Below, in pieces: positions 52,499 to 61,700 of a DNA stretch of 64,000 bases; within the stretch, counting starts at the first letter, position 1; each line of letters opens with the position of its first letter. The position numbers and the translations under genes were made by a program. The notes below the pieces were generated by a model. The model did no database searches and was not told the origin of the DNA. It saw only the letters and a program-made list of their open reading frames with translations. Origin of the DNA: CALIZF01 sp046292445. Lineage in GTDB: Bacteria > Pseudomonadota > Alphaproteobacteria > Rhodobacterales > Rhodobacteraceae. The stretch is taken from the NCBI GenBank assembly GCA_046292445.1, contig JBKBQT010000007.1, positions 80,386 through 144,385 on the forward strand. The letters run 5' to 3'.

Positions 52499-54235
52499 AT
52501 GGCGGATATCGATCGGACGCGCGGGTTGGCAGAGCTGCGAGCGGCGCGTAGCGAAAGCCGCACGCTGTTCTGGGCCGTGCTGGTGTTCAGCGCCATCGTC
52601 AACCTGCTGATGCTCACCGGGCCGATCTACATGCTCCAGATCTACGACCGTGTCCTCGGGTCGCGGTCCGAGGAGACGCTGGTTGCGCTGTCGGCCTTCA
52701 TCGCGTTCCTCTTCCTTGCGATGGGGCTGATCGACCATGCCCGCGCCCGCATCACCGCCCGCGTCGGCGCAAGGTTCCAGGATCGGCTCGACCGGCGGGT
52801 GTTCTCGGCCGCCGTTCGCATGTCGGCGGTGGCGCCGAACGAACCTTCGGCCATGGCGGCGCAGCGCGATCTCGAATCGATCCGTGCGTTTCTGGCCTCG
52901 CCGGTCCTGATGGCGCTTTTCGACATGCCCTGGACGCCGCTCTTCGTCGCGGCGATCTTCATCTTTCACCCGCTGCTCGGCGTGCTGGCGGTCGGGGGCG
53001 GCCTCGTGCTCGTGGCGGTGACGGTGCTCAACCAGACACTCACGCGCCGCCCGATCGCCGAGGCGAATGCGGCGAATGTCGCGGTCGAGCGGCTGGGCGA
53101 CCAGATCAAGGCGGAATCCGAGGTGATCCAGAGCCTCGGGATGCGCGGCGCGGCCTTCGACCGCTGGTCGGCCTCGCGCCGGCAGGCAACGGAAACCGCG
53201 ATGGCCGCTGCCGACACCGGCGGCGCGTTCCAGGCGACGTCCAAGACATTCCGGCTGTTCCTGCAATCGGCGATGCTCGGCCTTGGCGCCTGGCTCGTGC
53301 TGCAGAACGAACTGTCGGCGGGGGCGATGATCGCGGCCTCGATCCTGCTGGGCCGTGCACTTGCACCGATCGAGCTCGCGGTGTCGCAATGGGCCATGGT
53401 GCAGCGTGCGCAGGAAGGCTGGGCGCGGCTCTCGGTCCTGCTGACCCGTGTGCCGCCCGAGCCGGAGATGCTGCCCCTTCCGCGCCCCAAGGCGCTGCTC
53501 GAGGCGCAGGGCATCTCGGTCGTCCCGCCGGGCGAGCAGCAGGCGGTGCTGCGCGGGGTAAGCTTCCGGCTCGAACCCGGTCAGGCGATGGGGGTGATCG
53601 GCCCCTCGGGTGCGGGCAAGTCCACGCTGGCGCGGGCGGTCTGCGGCATCTGGCGGCCCGCCGCGGGCAAGGTGCGGCTCGACGGGGCTGCGCTCGACCA
53701 GTACGACCCGGACGTGCTCGGCAGCTACATCGGCTATCTGCCGCAGCGCATCAACCTCTTCGACGGCACAATTGCCGAGAACATCGCCCGCCTCGCGCCC
53801 GACCCCGACCCCGCCGCCATCGTCAAGGCGGCGCAGAAGGCGGCGGCGCATGAGATGATCCTGCAGTTCCCGCAAGGTTATGACACCCGCGTGTCGGTCG
53901 TTGGCAGTCGGCTGTCGGGCGGGCAGATGCAGCGGATCGGGCTGGCCCGGGCGCTTTACGGCGACCCCGAGATCCTCGTGCTGGACGAGCCGAACTCGAA
54001 CCTCGACAACGAGGGGTCGATGGCGCTCAATACCGCGATCCGCACCATGAAGGACGAAGGCAAGGCGGTGATGATCATGGCGCACCGGCCCGCGGCGATC
54101 CAGGAATGCGACGTGCTGCTGGTGCTCGAGAACGGCGTGCGCACCGCCTTCGGGCCGCGCGACCAGGTGCTGCGCGGCATGGTCAAGAACCATACCGAGA
54201 TCATCCGCTCGGCCGCGCCGGGGGGTGTGTCGTGA
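52499..54235 (+). CDS. type I secretion system ABC permease/ATPase (PrtD-like)
   Basis: A 578-residue half transporter. Membrane segments lie at about 22-45, 63-80, 140-175 and 255-290; the nucleotide-binding domain has Walker A GPSGAGKST (369-377), signature LSGGQ (472-476) and Walker B ILVLDEPNS with Asp496-Glu497. The N terminus SESRTLFWAVLVFSAIVNLLMLTGPIYMLQIYDRVL is the hallmark of the PrtD/AprD branch, without the peptidase-like domain of HlyB. It exports RTX-type proteins with the HlyD-like partner encoded next. GAGGG precedes the ATG. The two genes overlap as GTGA. No RTX substrate or TolC gene is adjacent. Confidence 0.92.
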   Translation: MADIDRTRGLAELRAARSESRTLFWAVLVFSAIVNLLMLTGPIYMLQIYDRVLGSRSEETLVALSAFIAFLFLAMGLIDHARARITARVGARFQDRLDRRVFSAAVRMSAVAPNEPSAMAAQRDLESIRAFLASPVLMALFDMPWTPLFVAAIFIFHPLLGVLAVGGGLVLVAVTVLNQTLTRRPIAEANAANVAVERLGDQIKAESEVIQSLGMRGAAFDRWSASRRQATETAMAAADTGGAFQATSKTFRLFLQSAMLGLGAWLVLQNELSAGAMIAASILLGRALAPIELAVSQWAMVQRAQEGWARLSVLLTRVPPEPEMLPLPRPKALLEAQGISVVPPGEQQAVLRGVSFRLEPGQAMGVIGPSGAGKSTLARAVCGIWRPAAGKVRLDGAALDQYDPDVLGSYIGYLPQRINLFDGTIAENIARLAPDPDPAAIVKAAQKAAAHEMILQFPQGYDTRVSVVGSRLSGGQMQRIGLARALYGDPEILVLDEPNSNLDNEGSMALNTAIRTMKDEGKAVMIMAHRPAAIQECDVLLVLENGVRTAFGPRDQVLRGMVKNHTEIIRSAAPGGVS

Positions 54236-55548
54236 GCGAGCGCAAGCAGCCCAAGCGCAACCTGTGGTCGGTGGCGCGGCCCATGACGCTCGGCCTGCTG
54301 ACCAGCGCCGCCATCGTCGGCGTGTTCCTCGGCTGGGGCACCTTCACCAACATCGCCGGGGCGATCGTGACCTCGGGCCAGATCGAGGTGGAGCAGAACC
54401 GGCAGGTCGTGCAGCATGCCGACGGCGGCACGGTCGAGGCGATCCTCGTGACCGAGGGGCGCACGGTGGAGGCGGGCGAGACGCTGCTGCGGCTCGACGG
54501 CAGTCTGCTGAAGTCGGAACTGGCCATAGTCGAGGGCCAGTTCTTCGAAATTCTCGCCCGGCGCGGCCGTCTCGAGGCCGAGCGCGACGACCTGCCCGCG
54601 CCGGTGTTCCCGCCCGCCCTGATCGAGGCCGCGGCGACACGGGGCGATATCGCCTCGCTCATGGTCGGGCAGGTTCGCCTGTTCGAGGCGCGCGCCGATA
54701 CTGTCGCGCGCCAGGCCGAACAGCTTGCCAAGCGGTCGTCGCAGACACGGCTCCTCATCGACGGGATCGATGCGCAAATCGCCGCCATCGGCCAGCAGCT
54801 CGACTTCATCCGCCAGGAACTCGCAAGCCAGCAGGAACTGCTGGCCAAGGGGCTCGCGCAGGCGTCCCGCGTGCTCGCGCTGCAGCGGGAAGAGGCGCGG
54901 CTGGCCGGCACGCTGGGCGAGTTGCGGGCGAACCGTGCCCAGTCCGAGGAACGCATCATCGAGACCGAGGTCGAAGTGCTGCGCCTGTCGGCCGCGCGGC
55001 GGGAAGAGGCGAATACCCAGCTGCGCGACATCGGGTTTCGCGAGCTGGAACTGGCCGAGCGCCGCCGCGCGCTGATCGAGCGGATCGACCGGCTCGACGT
55101 GCGCGCGCCGGTTTCGGGAATCGTGCTCGGCCTCAGGGTGACGACGCCGCGGGCGGTGATCCGGCCCGCCGATCCGATCATGTTCCTGATCCCGCAGGAC
55201 CGCCCGCTTGTCATCGCGACCCGGGTGCCGACGGTCCATATCGACCAGGTCCACGTCGGGCAGGAGGCCAAGCTGCTGTTCTCGGCCCTCTCGACGCGCA
55301 CCACGCCCGAGATCGAGGGGCGGGTCACGGTGGTCTCGGCGGATGTGTTCGTGGACGAGGCATCGCAGATGCCCTATTACCGCGCCGAGATCGAACTGAT
55401 GCCGGGCGAGCGCGAGAAGCTGGGAAATGTCGTGCTGCTGCCCGGGATGCCGGTCGAGGCCTTCATCAAGACCGACGACCGCTCGCCGCTGAGCTACCTC
55501 GTCAAGCCCTTCACCGACTATTTCAACCGCGCCTTCCGCGAGACCTGA
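54232..55548 (+). CDS. type I secretion membrane fusion protein (HlyD/PrtE family)
   Basis: A 438-residue adaptor. It starts at GTG (54232), overlapping the ATPase stop as GTGA; the longer frame inside the ATPase gene is a shadow. A single membrane helix (about residues 18-38) is followed by a biotinyl-lipoyl-type half motif VQHADGGTVEAILVTEGRTVEAGE, a long coiled coil (about 95-280, with heptad-like runs such as RRALIERIDRLD), then the second half APVSGIVLGLRVTTPRAV and a beta-barrel region. The protein bridges the inner-membrane ATPase to an outer-membrane TolC-like channel. Together with the preceding gene it forms a complete inner-membrane pair. Confidence 0.93.
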   Translation: MSERKQPKRNLWSVARPMTLGLLTSAAIVGVFLGWGTFTNIAGAIVTSGQIEVEQNRQVVQHADGGTVEAILVTEGRTVEAGETLLRLDGSLLKSELAIVEGQFFEILARRGRLEAERDDLPAPVFPPALIEAAATRGDIASLMVGQVRLFEARADTVARQAEQLAKRSSQTRLLIDGIDAQIAAIGQQLDFIRQELASQQELLAKGLAQASRVLALQREEARLAGTLGELRANRAQSEERIIETEVEVLRLSAARREEANTQLRDIGFRELELAERRRALIERIDRLDVRAPVSGIVLGLRVTTPRAVIRPADPIMFLIPQDRPLVIATRVPTVHIDQVHVGQEAKLLFSALSTRTTPEIEGRVTVVSADVFVDEASQMPYYRAEIELMPGEREKLGNVVLLPGMPVEAFIKTDDRSPLSYLVKPFTDYFNRAFRET

Positions 55549-55564
55549 GCCACCGGAGCCTGCC

Positions 55565-56032
55565 ATGACCGGAACCATCGCCGCCCGCCTCGACGACCTC
55601 GGGCTGACCCTGCCCGCCGCCCCCGCGCCGGCGGCGAATTACGTGCCGTTCGTGGTTTCGGGCACGATGCTCTGGGTGTCCGGGCAGATCGCGCAGGACG
55701 ACAGCGGGCTGATCCGGGGGCGCCTCGGGGCCGATATGGACGTGGCGGCGGGTGCGGCGGCGGCGCGGCGCTGTGCGCTGGCGCTGCTGGCGCAGGCGCG
55801 GGCGGCCTGCGACGGGAACCTGGACAGGGTGGTGCGGGTGGTCAAGCTGACCGGCTTCGTCAATTCGACCCCCGAGTTCACCGACCAGCCCGAGGTCATC
55901 AACGGCGCCTCGGACCTGCTGGTGGCTGTGCTCGGCGATGCCGGGCGGCATGCCCGTTCGGCGGTGTCGGCGGCATCCCTGCCGCGCGGTGTCGCCGTCG
56001 AGATCGAGGCGGTGTTCGAGATCGCGCCCTGA
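55565..56032 (+). CDS. RidA/YjgF-like family protein, long form
   Basis: A 155-residue protein of the YjgF-like branch that is about 30 residues longer than RidA. It has VPFVVSGTMLWVSGQIAQDD, KLTGFVNSTPEFTDQPEVINGASDLL and ARSAVSAASLPRGVAVEIEAVFE; the arginine and the VEIE strand of the ligand site are present. Members of this longer branch are widespread but their substrate is not known. GGAG precedes the ATG, and it follows the secretion adaptor by 16 bases, probably by chance of packing. The glycerophosphodiesterase gene follows 60 bases away. Confidence 0.85.
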   Translation: MTGTIAARLDDLGLTLPAAPAPAANYVPFVVSGTMLWVSGQIAQDDSGLIRGRLGADMDVAAGAAAARRCALALLAQARAACDGNLDRVVRVVKLTGFVNSTPEFTDQPEVINGASDLLVAVLGDAGRHARSAVSAASLPRGVAVEIEAVFEIAP

Positions 56033-56092
56033 CCTGCCGCCGGCGAGCGGCCCTGCCAGAAGATCCACCAGCCCCGCGCAGCCGGATGAACC

Positions 56093-56872
56093 ATGATCCT
56101 GCCCGACACCTTCCTGACCATCCCGATCGCCCATCGCGGCTATCACGACCGCGCCGCCGGGCGGATCGAGAACAGCCGCGCCGCGGTGACGGCCGCCGTC
56201 GCCGCCGGCTATGGGATCGAGATCGACCTGCAGTTGTCGGCGGATGGCCGGGCGGTGGTGTTCCATGACGACACGCTCGACCGGCTTACGGCCGAGCGCG
56301 GCCCGGTCGCGGCCCGCACCGCCGAAGCGCTCGGCGCCATCGCGCTGACCGGCGGCAACGAAACCATCCCGAGCTTCGCCGAAATCCTCGCGCTGGTCGC
56401 GGGCCGGGTGCCGCTCCTGGTCGAGATCAAGGATCAGGACGGCGCGATGGGCGCATCCGTCGGCGCGCTCGAGGCGGCAGCGGCGGGGGATCTGGCGGGC
56501 TATCCCGGGCCGGTGGCGGTCATGTCGTTCAACCCGCACAGCATGGTGGCGATGGCCCGTCTGGCCCCGGACGTGCCGCGCGGTCTGGTCACGTCGGCCT
56601 ATGACCCGGCGGTATGGGCACCGCTGCCGGCGGCGATCTGCGACCGGCTGCGCGGCATCCCGGATTATGACGCCTGCGGCGCCACCTTCATCAGCCACGA
56701 ATGGCGCGACCTCGCGCGCCCCCGGGTCGCGGAACTTGCCGCGCAGGGCGCGGCCGTCCTGTGCTGGACGATCCGCAGCGCCGCAGCCGAGACCGAGGCG
56801 CGCCGCATCGCCCGCAACATCACCTTCGAGGGTTATCCCGCCGCCATCCCGGCCGCCATCCCGGCCGCTTGA
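56093..56872 (+). CDS. glycerophosphodiester phosphodiesterase
   Basis: A 259-residue GDPD-family TIM barrel without a signal peptide, hence cytoplasmic. Catalytic and metal residues are in IAHRGYHDRAAGRIENSRAA (His14, Arg15, Glu26, Asn27), GIEIDLQLSADG (Glu43, Asp45) and VVFHDDTLDRLT (His58). It hydrolyses glycerophosphodiesters from phospholipid turnover to glycerol-3-phosphate and an alcohol. The C terminus repeats AAIP. It lies in a same-strand run with the RidA-like gene and the DUF482 gene and could be cotranscribed. Confidence 0.92.
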   Translation: MILPDTFLTIPIAHRGYHDRAAGRIENSRAAVTAAVAAGYGIEIDLQLSADGRAVVFHDDTLDRLTAERGPVAARTAEALGAIALTGGNETIPSFAEILALVAGRVPLLVEIKDQDGAMGASVGALEAAAAGDLAGYPGPVAVMSFNPHSMVAMARLAPDVPRGLVTSAYDPAVWAPLPAAICDRLRGIPDYDACGATFISHEWRDLARPRVAELAAQGAAVLCWTIRSAAAETEARRIARNITFEGYPAAIPAAIPAA

Positions 56873-56954
56873 CACCGCGCCGCCGCGCGCCACGTGGAGG
56901 CGGGGTTGCAGGCAAGGCCCCTGCAAACCCGGACGCGGCACAAGGAATATCCGC

Positions 56955-58157
56955 ATGGACGGCGGCGCATCCGTCGAGGCGACCCTGCTGGGGTCGATCA
57001 CCGAAGTTTCGGCGGCCGAGTGGGACGCGGTCGCCGCGCCCGAGGCGGCGGCGGGCGGACGCCCCGTCGATCCGTTCACCACGCACCGGTTTCTTGCCGC
57101 GCTCGAGGCGTCCGGATCAACCGGGCCCGGCACCGGCTGGCAGCCGCGGCCGCTGGTGCTGCGGCAGGGCGGCCGGCTGGTCGCCGCCGCACCGGCCCAT
57201 GCCAAGACGCATAGTCAGGGCGAGTATATCTTCGATCATTCCTGGGCCGATGCCTATCAGCGCGCCGGCGGGCGCTATTACCCCAAGCTGCAGGTCGCCG
57301 TGCCCTTCACCCCCGCGACCGGGCGGCGGTTCCTGACCCTGCCGGGCTGGGAAGATGCGGGACGGGCGGGTCTCATGCAGGCGCTGGCGGGGATTGCCGG
57401 CGGGTCGGGGCTGTCGTCGGTCCATGTCACCTTCTGCACCGCCGACGAGGCGGCGTCGGCCGCTGCGCCCTGGCTGCACCGGATCACGCAGCAGTATCAC
57501 TGGGTCAACGAAGGCTATGGCTGTTACGAGGACTTCCTCGGCCGGCTGTCCTCGCGCAAGCGCAAGGCGCTGCGCAAGGAACGCGCGACGGCGCAGGGGT
57601 TCGGCGGGCGGATCGTCCTGCTGACCGGGGATGCGATCCGGCCCAAGCACTGGGATGCGTTCTGGGTCTTCTACCAGGACACCGGCGCGCGCAAATGGGG
57701 GCGCCCCTACCTGACGCGCGCCTTCTTCGACGCGGTGCAGGAAGGCCTGCGGGACGATGTGCTGCTCGTGCTGGCCGAGCGCGACGGGCGGGCGGTCGCC
57801 GGGGCGCTGAACTTCATCGGGCGCGATACGCTCTATGGCCGCTACTGGGGCTGCATCGAGGATCATCCCTGCCTGCATTTCGAGCTGTGCTATCATCAGG
57901 CCATCGACTGGGCGATCGCGAACGGCCTCGGCCGTGTCGAGGCCGGGGCGCAGGGCGAGCACAAGCTGGCGCGCGGCTATCTGCCGGTGCCGATCCATTC
58001 GCTGCACTGGATCGCCGATCCCGCCTTCCGTGCCGCGGTGGCGCGGTATCTGGAGGCCGAACGCGCGGCGGTCGGCGAGGAGATCGAGGTGCTGACGGCC
58101 TATGGCCCGTTCCGGCGCGGGACCGGCGGCGGCGAGGTGGAGGAGCAGCCCGGTTGA
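56955..58157 (+). CDS. DUF482/peptidogalycan-type GNAT-fold protein
   Basis: A 400-residue protein of the DUF482 family, which has a GNAT (FemAB-like) fold. Diagnostic stretches are FDHSWADAYQRAGGRYYPKLQVAVPFTP, HWVNEGYGCYEDFLGRLSSRKRKALRKERA, YLTRAFFDAV and the HKLARGYLPVPIHSLHWIAD segment near the C terminus. Members are often labelled peptidogalycan biosynthesis proteins, but the acceptor is not established. The ATG at 56955 has AAGGA nine bases upstream; the longer frame upstream is a shadow of the glycerophosphodiesterase gene. phhB follows 129 bases downstream on the same strand. Confidence 0.85.
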   Translation: MDGGASVEATLLGSITEVSAAEWDAVAAPEAAAGGRPVDPFTTHRFLAALEASGSTGPGTGWQPRPLVLRQGGRLVAAAPAHAKTHSQGEYIFDHSWADAYQRAGGRYYPKLQVAVPFTPATGRRFLTLPGWEDAGRAGLMQALAGIAGGSGLSSVHVTFCTADEAASAAAPWLHRITQQYHWVNEGYGCYEDFLGRLSSRKRKALRKERATAQGFGGRIVLLTGDAIRPKHWDAFWVFYQDTGARKWGRPYLTRAFFDAVQEGLRDDVLLVLAERDGRAVAGALNFIGRDTLYGRYWGCIEDHPCLHFELCYHQAIDWAIANGLGRVEAGAQGEHKLARGYLPVPIHSLHWIADPAFRAAVARYLEAERAAVGEEIEVLTAYGPFRRGTGGGEVEEQPG

Positions 58158-58286
58158 CCGGGCCGCCCGCGCGGTGCACCGTCGCGCCGCGCAGCGCAAG
58201 CCGGGGCGCCGCTGGCCCGCGGCAACCGCGGCCGGATTTGGCAGGCGAGCGGGCGGGCGGTCCGCGAAAGGTGGAGGCAGTGACGC

Positions 58287-58658
58287 ATGACGGTTGAAAC
58301 ACTGACGGCGGCCGAGCGGACCGAGGCGCTGCCGGCGCTGGAGGCGGCGGGGTGGCGTGCGGTCGAGGGGCGGGACGCGATCCGCAAGATCTGGAAGTTC
58401 CGCAATTTCTCGCAGGCCTGGGGGTTCATGTCCCGCGCCGCGCTGGCCGCCGAGAAGCTGAACCACCACCCGGAATGGCGCAATGTCTACAACACCGTGG
58501 ACGTGACGCTGACGACGCATGACTGCGGCGGGCTGTCGGCGCTGGACCTCAAGCTGGCCCGGGCGATGGACAAGGCCGGCGAGGGGGCCGCGGTGCAGGC
58601 GGACCACGGCCTGCCGGTGCTGTCGCTCTGCGAGATCCGGGCGGCAGCGCGGGGCTGA
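58287..58658 (+). CDS. phhB: 4a-hydroxytetrahydrobiopterin dehydratase
   Basis: A 123-residue pterin-4a-carbinolamine dehydratase. The family signature is present: FSQAWGFMSRAALAAEKLNHHPEW, NVYNTVDVTLTTHDCGGLSALDLKLA, which contains the two active-site histidines of EKLNHHPEW. It dehydrates the pterin product of PhhA so that it can be reduced again. It is longer than the usual 96-100 residues because of a C-terminal extension (about 25 residues: EGAAVQADHGLPVLSLCE and beyond) that reads as real protein up to the stop. GGAGG precedes the ATG. The gene is 31 kb away from phhA instead of beside it. Confidence 0.93.
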   Translation: MTVETLTAAERTEALPALEAAGWRAVEGRDAIRKIWKFRNFSQAWGFMSRAALAAEKLNHHPEWRNVYNTVDVTLTTHDCGGLSALDLKLARAMDKAGEGAAVQADHGLPVLSLCEIRAAARG

Positions 58659-58662
58659 GGAC

Positions 58663-58688
58663 GCGGCGGGGGGCCAGCCCCCCGCCGC
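58663..58688. terminator. GC-rich hairpin after phhB
   Basis: GCGGCGGGGGG and CCCCCCGCCGC pair over 11 bp with a 4-base loop, immediately after the phhB stop and before the inverted repeat copy. There is no T-run; it is a probable transcription stop between convergent phhB and dnaE2. Confidence 0.55.
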
Positions 58689-58711
58689 CGCGTGCCGCGG
58701 CGGCCCCCCCC

Positions 58712-58734
58712 GGGATATTTGGGCCAGCCTGAAG
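58712..58734 (-). repeat. gene-end repeat, copy B (inverted)
   Basis: GGGATATTTGGGCCAGCCTGAAG is the exact reverse complement of the core CTTCAGGCTGGCCCAAATATCCC found at 63023-63073 and, with one mismatch, at 18224-18274. It lies between the convergent phhB and dnaE2 genes. The flank after the core differs from the other two copies, so only the core is shared here. Confidence 0.8.
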
Positions 58735-58759
58735 GGGGGGCGGCGCGGCTGCGGCGAGG

Positions 58760-61700
58760 TCAGTGGAAGTCGCGGCTGGAGAAGAGTTTCTTGGCCTGAT
58801 CGCGCGGGTGGCGCGCGCGGGTGGGCGGGCCTCGCCCCTCGGCCGGGCGGCGGGCCTCGTCGGCGCGTCCGCCCGTGGGGTCGATGACCGCGCCGAGCGG
58901 GCCGCCGATGCGGGCGAGGAGGGGCGAGAGATCCTCGATGCGCTCGGCGATGACATGGATCACCGGCCCTTCGCGCTGCACCCGCCCCGTGACGCCGAGG
59001 AGGCGCCCGCCGATCACGGCGCGGCGGAACGTCTCGTAGAGTTTCGGCCAGACGATGACGTTGGACACGCCGGTTTCATCCTCGAGCGTGATGAAGATCA
59101 CGCCAGAGGCGGTGCCGGGGCGCTGGCGGCAGATGACGAGGCCGGCGACGGTGACGCGGGGGCCGAAGCCCTCGGGGGCGACGCCTGCGAGGTCGGCATG
59201 CGCCGTAAGGCCCGGCAGGCGGGGGCGCAGCAGTTCCATCGGATGGGCGCGCAGGCTGAGGCGCAGGGCGAGGTAATCCTCGATCACCTGATCGCCCAGC
59301 GTCATGCGCGGCAGGGACGCGGGCGCCTCGGCCCCGCCCTCGCCGTCGGTGCCGAAGAGCGGCAGCGGCGCGGGCCCCCGGATCGCCCGGACCGCCCAGA
59401 GCGCATCGCGCCGGTCGAGCCCGAGCGGGGCGAAGGCATCGGCCTCGGCCAGCCGCTCGAGCCCCGCGGGCGCGACGCCGGCGCGGCGCCAGAGGCTTTC
59501 GACATCCGGGTAGCCGTTGCCGCGGGCCGCCGCGATCCAGGCCGCGTCATCGGCGCGCAGCCCCTTCACCTGGCGGAACCCGAGGCGCAGGGCAAGGCGG
59601 CCGTCGGCCCGCGGCTCGAGCGTGCAGTCCCATGCCGAATGGTTGACCGAGACGCCCCGCACCTCGACCCCGTGTTCGCGGGCGTCGCGCACGATCTGCG
59701 CGGGGGCGTAGAAGCCCATCGGCTGGCTGTTGAGGAGCGCGCAGGCGAAGGCGGCGGGGTGGTGCCGCTTCATCCAGGCCGAGGCATAGACGAGCAGGGC
59801 AAAGGACGCGGCATGGGATTCGGGAAAGCCGTATTCGCCGAAGCCCTCGATCTGCGCGAAACAGCGTTCGGCGAAATCGGGCGCATAGCCGCGCGCCGCC
59901 ATGCCGGCGAGGAACCGGTCGCGGAAGGTGCCGATGGTGCCCATCCGCTTGAAGGTGGCGAGGCTGCGGCGCAGGCGGTCGGCCTCTTCCGGGGTGAAGC
60001 CGGCGGCGACCACCGCGATCTGCATCGCCTGTTCCTGGAACAGCGGCACGCCGAGCGTGCGTTCGAGCACGGCGCGCAGGTCGGTCGAGGGCAGATCGAC
60101 CGGTTCGCGGCCCATGCGGCGGTTGATGTAGGGATGCACCATCCCGCCCTGGATCGGCCCGGGTCGCACGATGGCCACCTCGATGGCCAGATCGTAGAAG
60201 CAGCGCGGGCGCATCCGGGGCAGGAAGTTCATCTGCGCCCGGCTTTCGACCTGGAACACGCCGATGGCATCGGCGGCGCAGAGCATGTCGTAGACGCGCG
60301 GATCCTCCTTGGGCATGGTTTCGAGGTCGAGCCGCGGCCCGCCGTGCGCGGCGATCAGGTCGAACCCCTTGCGCAGGCAGGTCAGCATGCCGAGCGCGAG
60401 GATATCGACCTTGAGGATGCCGAGCGCGTCGATATCGTCCTTGTCCCATTCGATGACCGTGCGCCCCTCCATCGCCGCGTTCTCGATCGGGCAGAGTTCG
60501 TCGAGCCGGCCCTTGGTGATGACGAAGCCGCCGACATGCTGGCTGAGGTGCCGGGGAAAGCCGATGATCTCGGCGATGAGCTGCAGCGTCTGGGTCAGGC
60601 GGCGGTCGGCGGGGTCGAGCCCGATCTCGGCCAGCCGGACCGGTTCGGGCGGGGCGGCCGACCAGCCCCAGCTTTGCCCGGCAAGGGCCGCGCAGACGTC
60701 ATCGCTGAGGCCCATCACCTTGCCCACCTCGCGGATCGCGGCGCGGGAGCGGAAGTGGATCACGGTCGCGGTGAGGCCCGCGCGTTGGCGGCCGTAGCGG
60801 TCGTAGATGTGCTGGATCACCTCTTCGCGCCGCTCGTGCTCGAAATCGACGTCGATGTCGGGCGGCTCGCCGCGCGCCTCGGACATGAAGCGTTCGAACA
60901 CCATGGTGATGACGTCGGGCGCGACCTCGGTGATGCCGAGCGCATAGCAGATCACCGAATTGGCCGCCGATCCCCGGCCCTGGCAGAGGATGCCGCGCGA
61001 CCGGGCGAAGGCGACGATATCGGCGACGGTGAGGAAATAGGCGGCAAAGCCGAGGCTGCGGATGATGCGCAGTTCCTTGACGACCTTTTCCATCGTCTCG
61101 CCCGGAACGCCCTGGGGGAAGCGGCGGCGCAGCCCCTCGGCCGCCAGCCGCTCGAGCCGCGCCTGCGGCGCCTCGCCCTCCGCGATCTCGTCGGGGTATT
61201 CGTAGGCCAGCTCGTCCAGGCTGAAGGCGCAGAGATCGGCGATCTCGACCGTGCGGCGGATCGCGCCGGGATGGCGCTGGAACAGGCGCGCCATGTCGGC
61301 CGGCGCCTTGAGCCGCCGTTCGGCATTGCGCAGCGCATGCCGGCCGATCCGGTCGATGGTCAGGCCGAGCCGCAGACAGGTGAGCACATCGGCCAGCCGC
61401 CGCCGCGCGGCACTGTGCATGAGCGCATCGCCGCAGGCCACCATCGGCACGCCCGCCGCCTGCGCCAGCGCCAGCGCGGCGTCGAGGCGCGGCGGATCGC
61501 GCCCGTCATAGCGTGGCGCGGCGCCGACATGGACGGCGCCGAGGTAATGGCGGGCGAGGGCGGCGATCTCGGCGGCAATCCCGGCGGCGGTGGCGCCGCC
61601 ATCGGCCAGCGCCAGCGGATCGGGCGGCAGCGCGATGAGCATGACGCCGGCCAGCGCATCGCCCGCCAGATCGGCCCGGCGCAGATCGCAGGCGCCCTTG

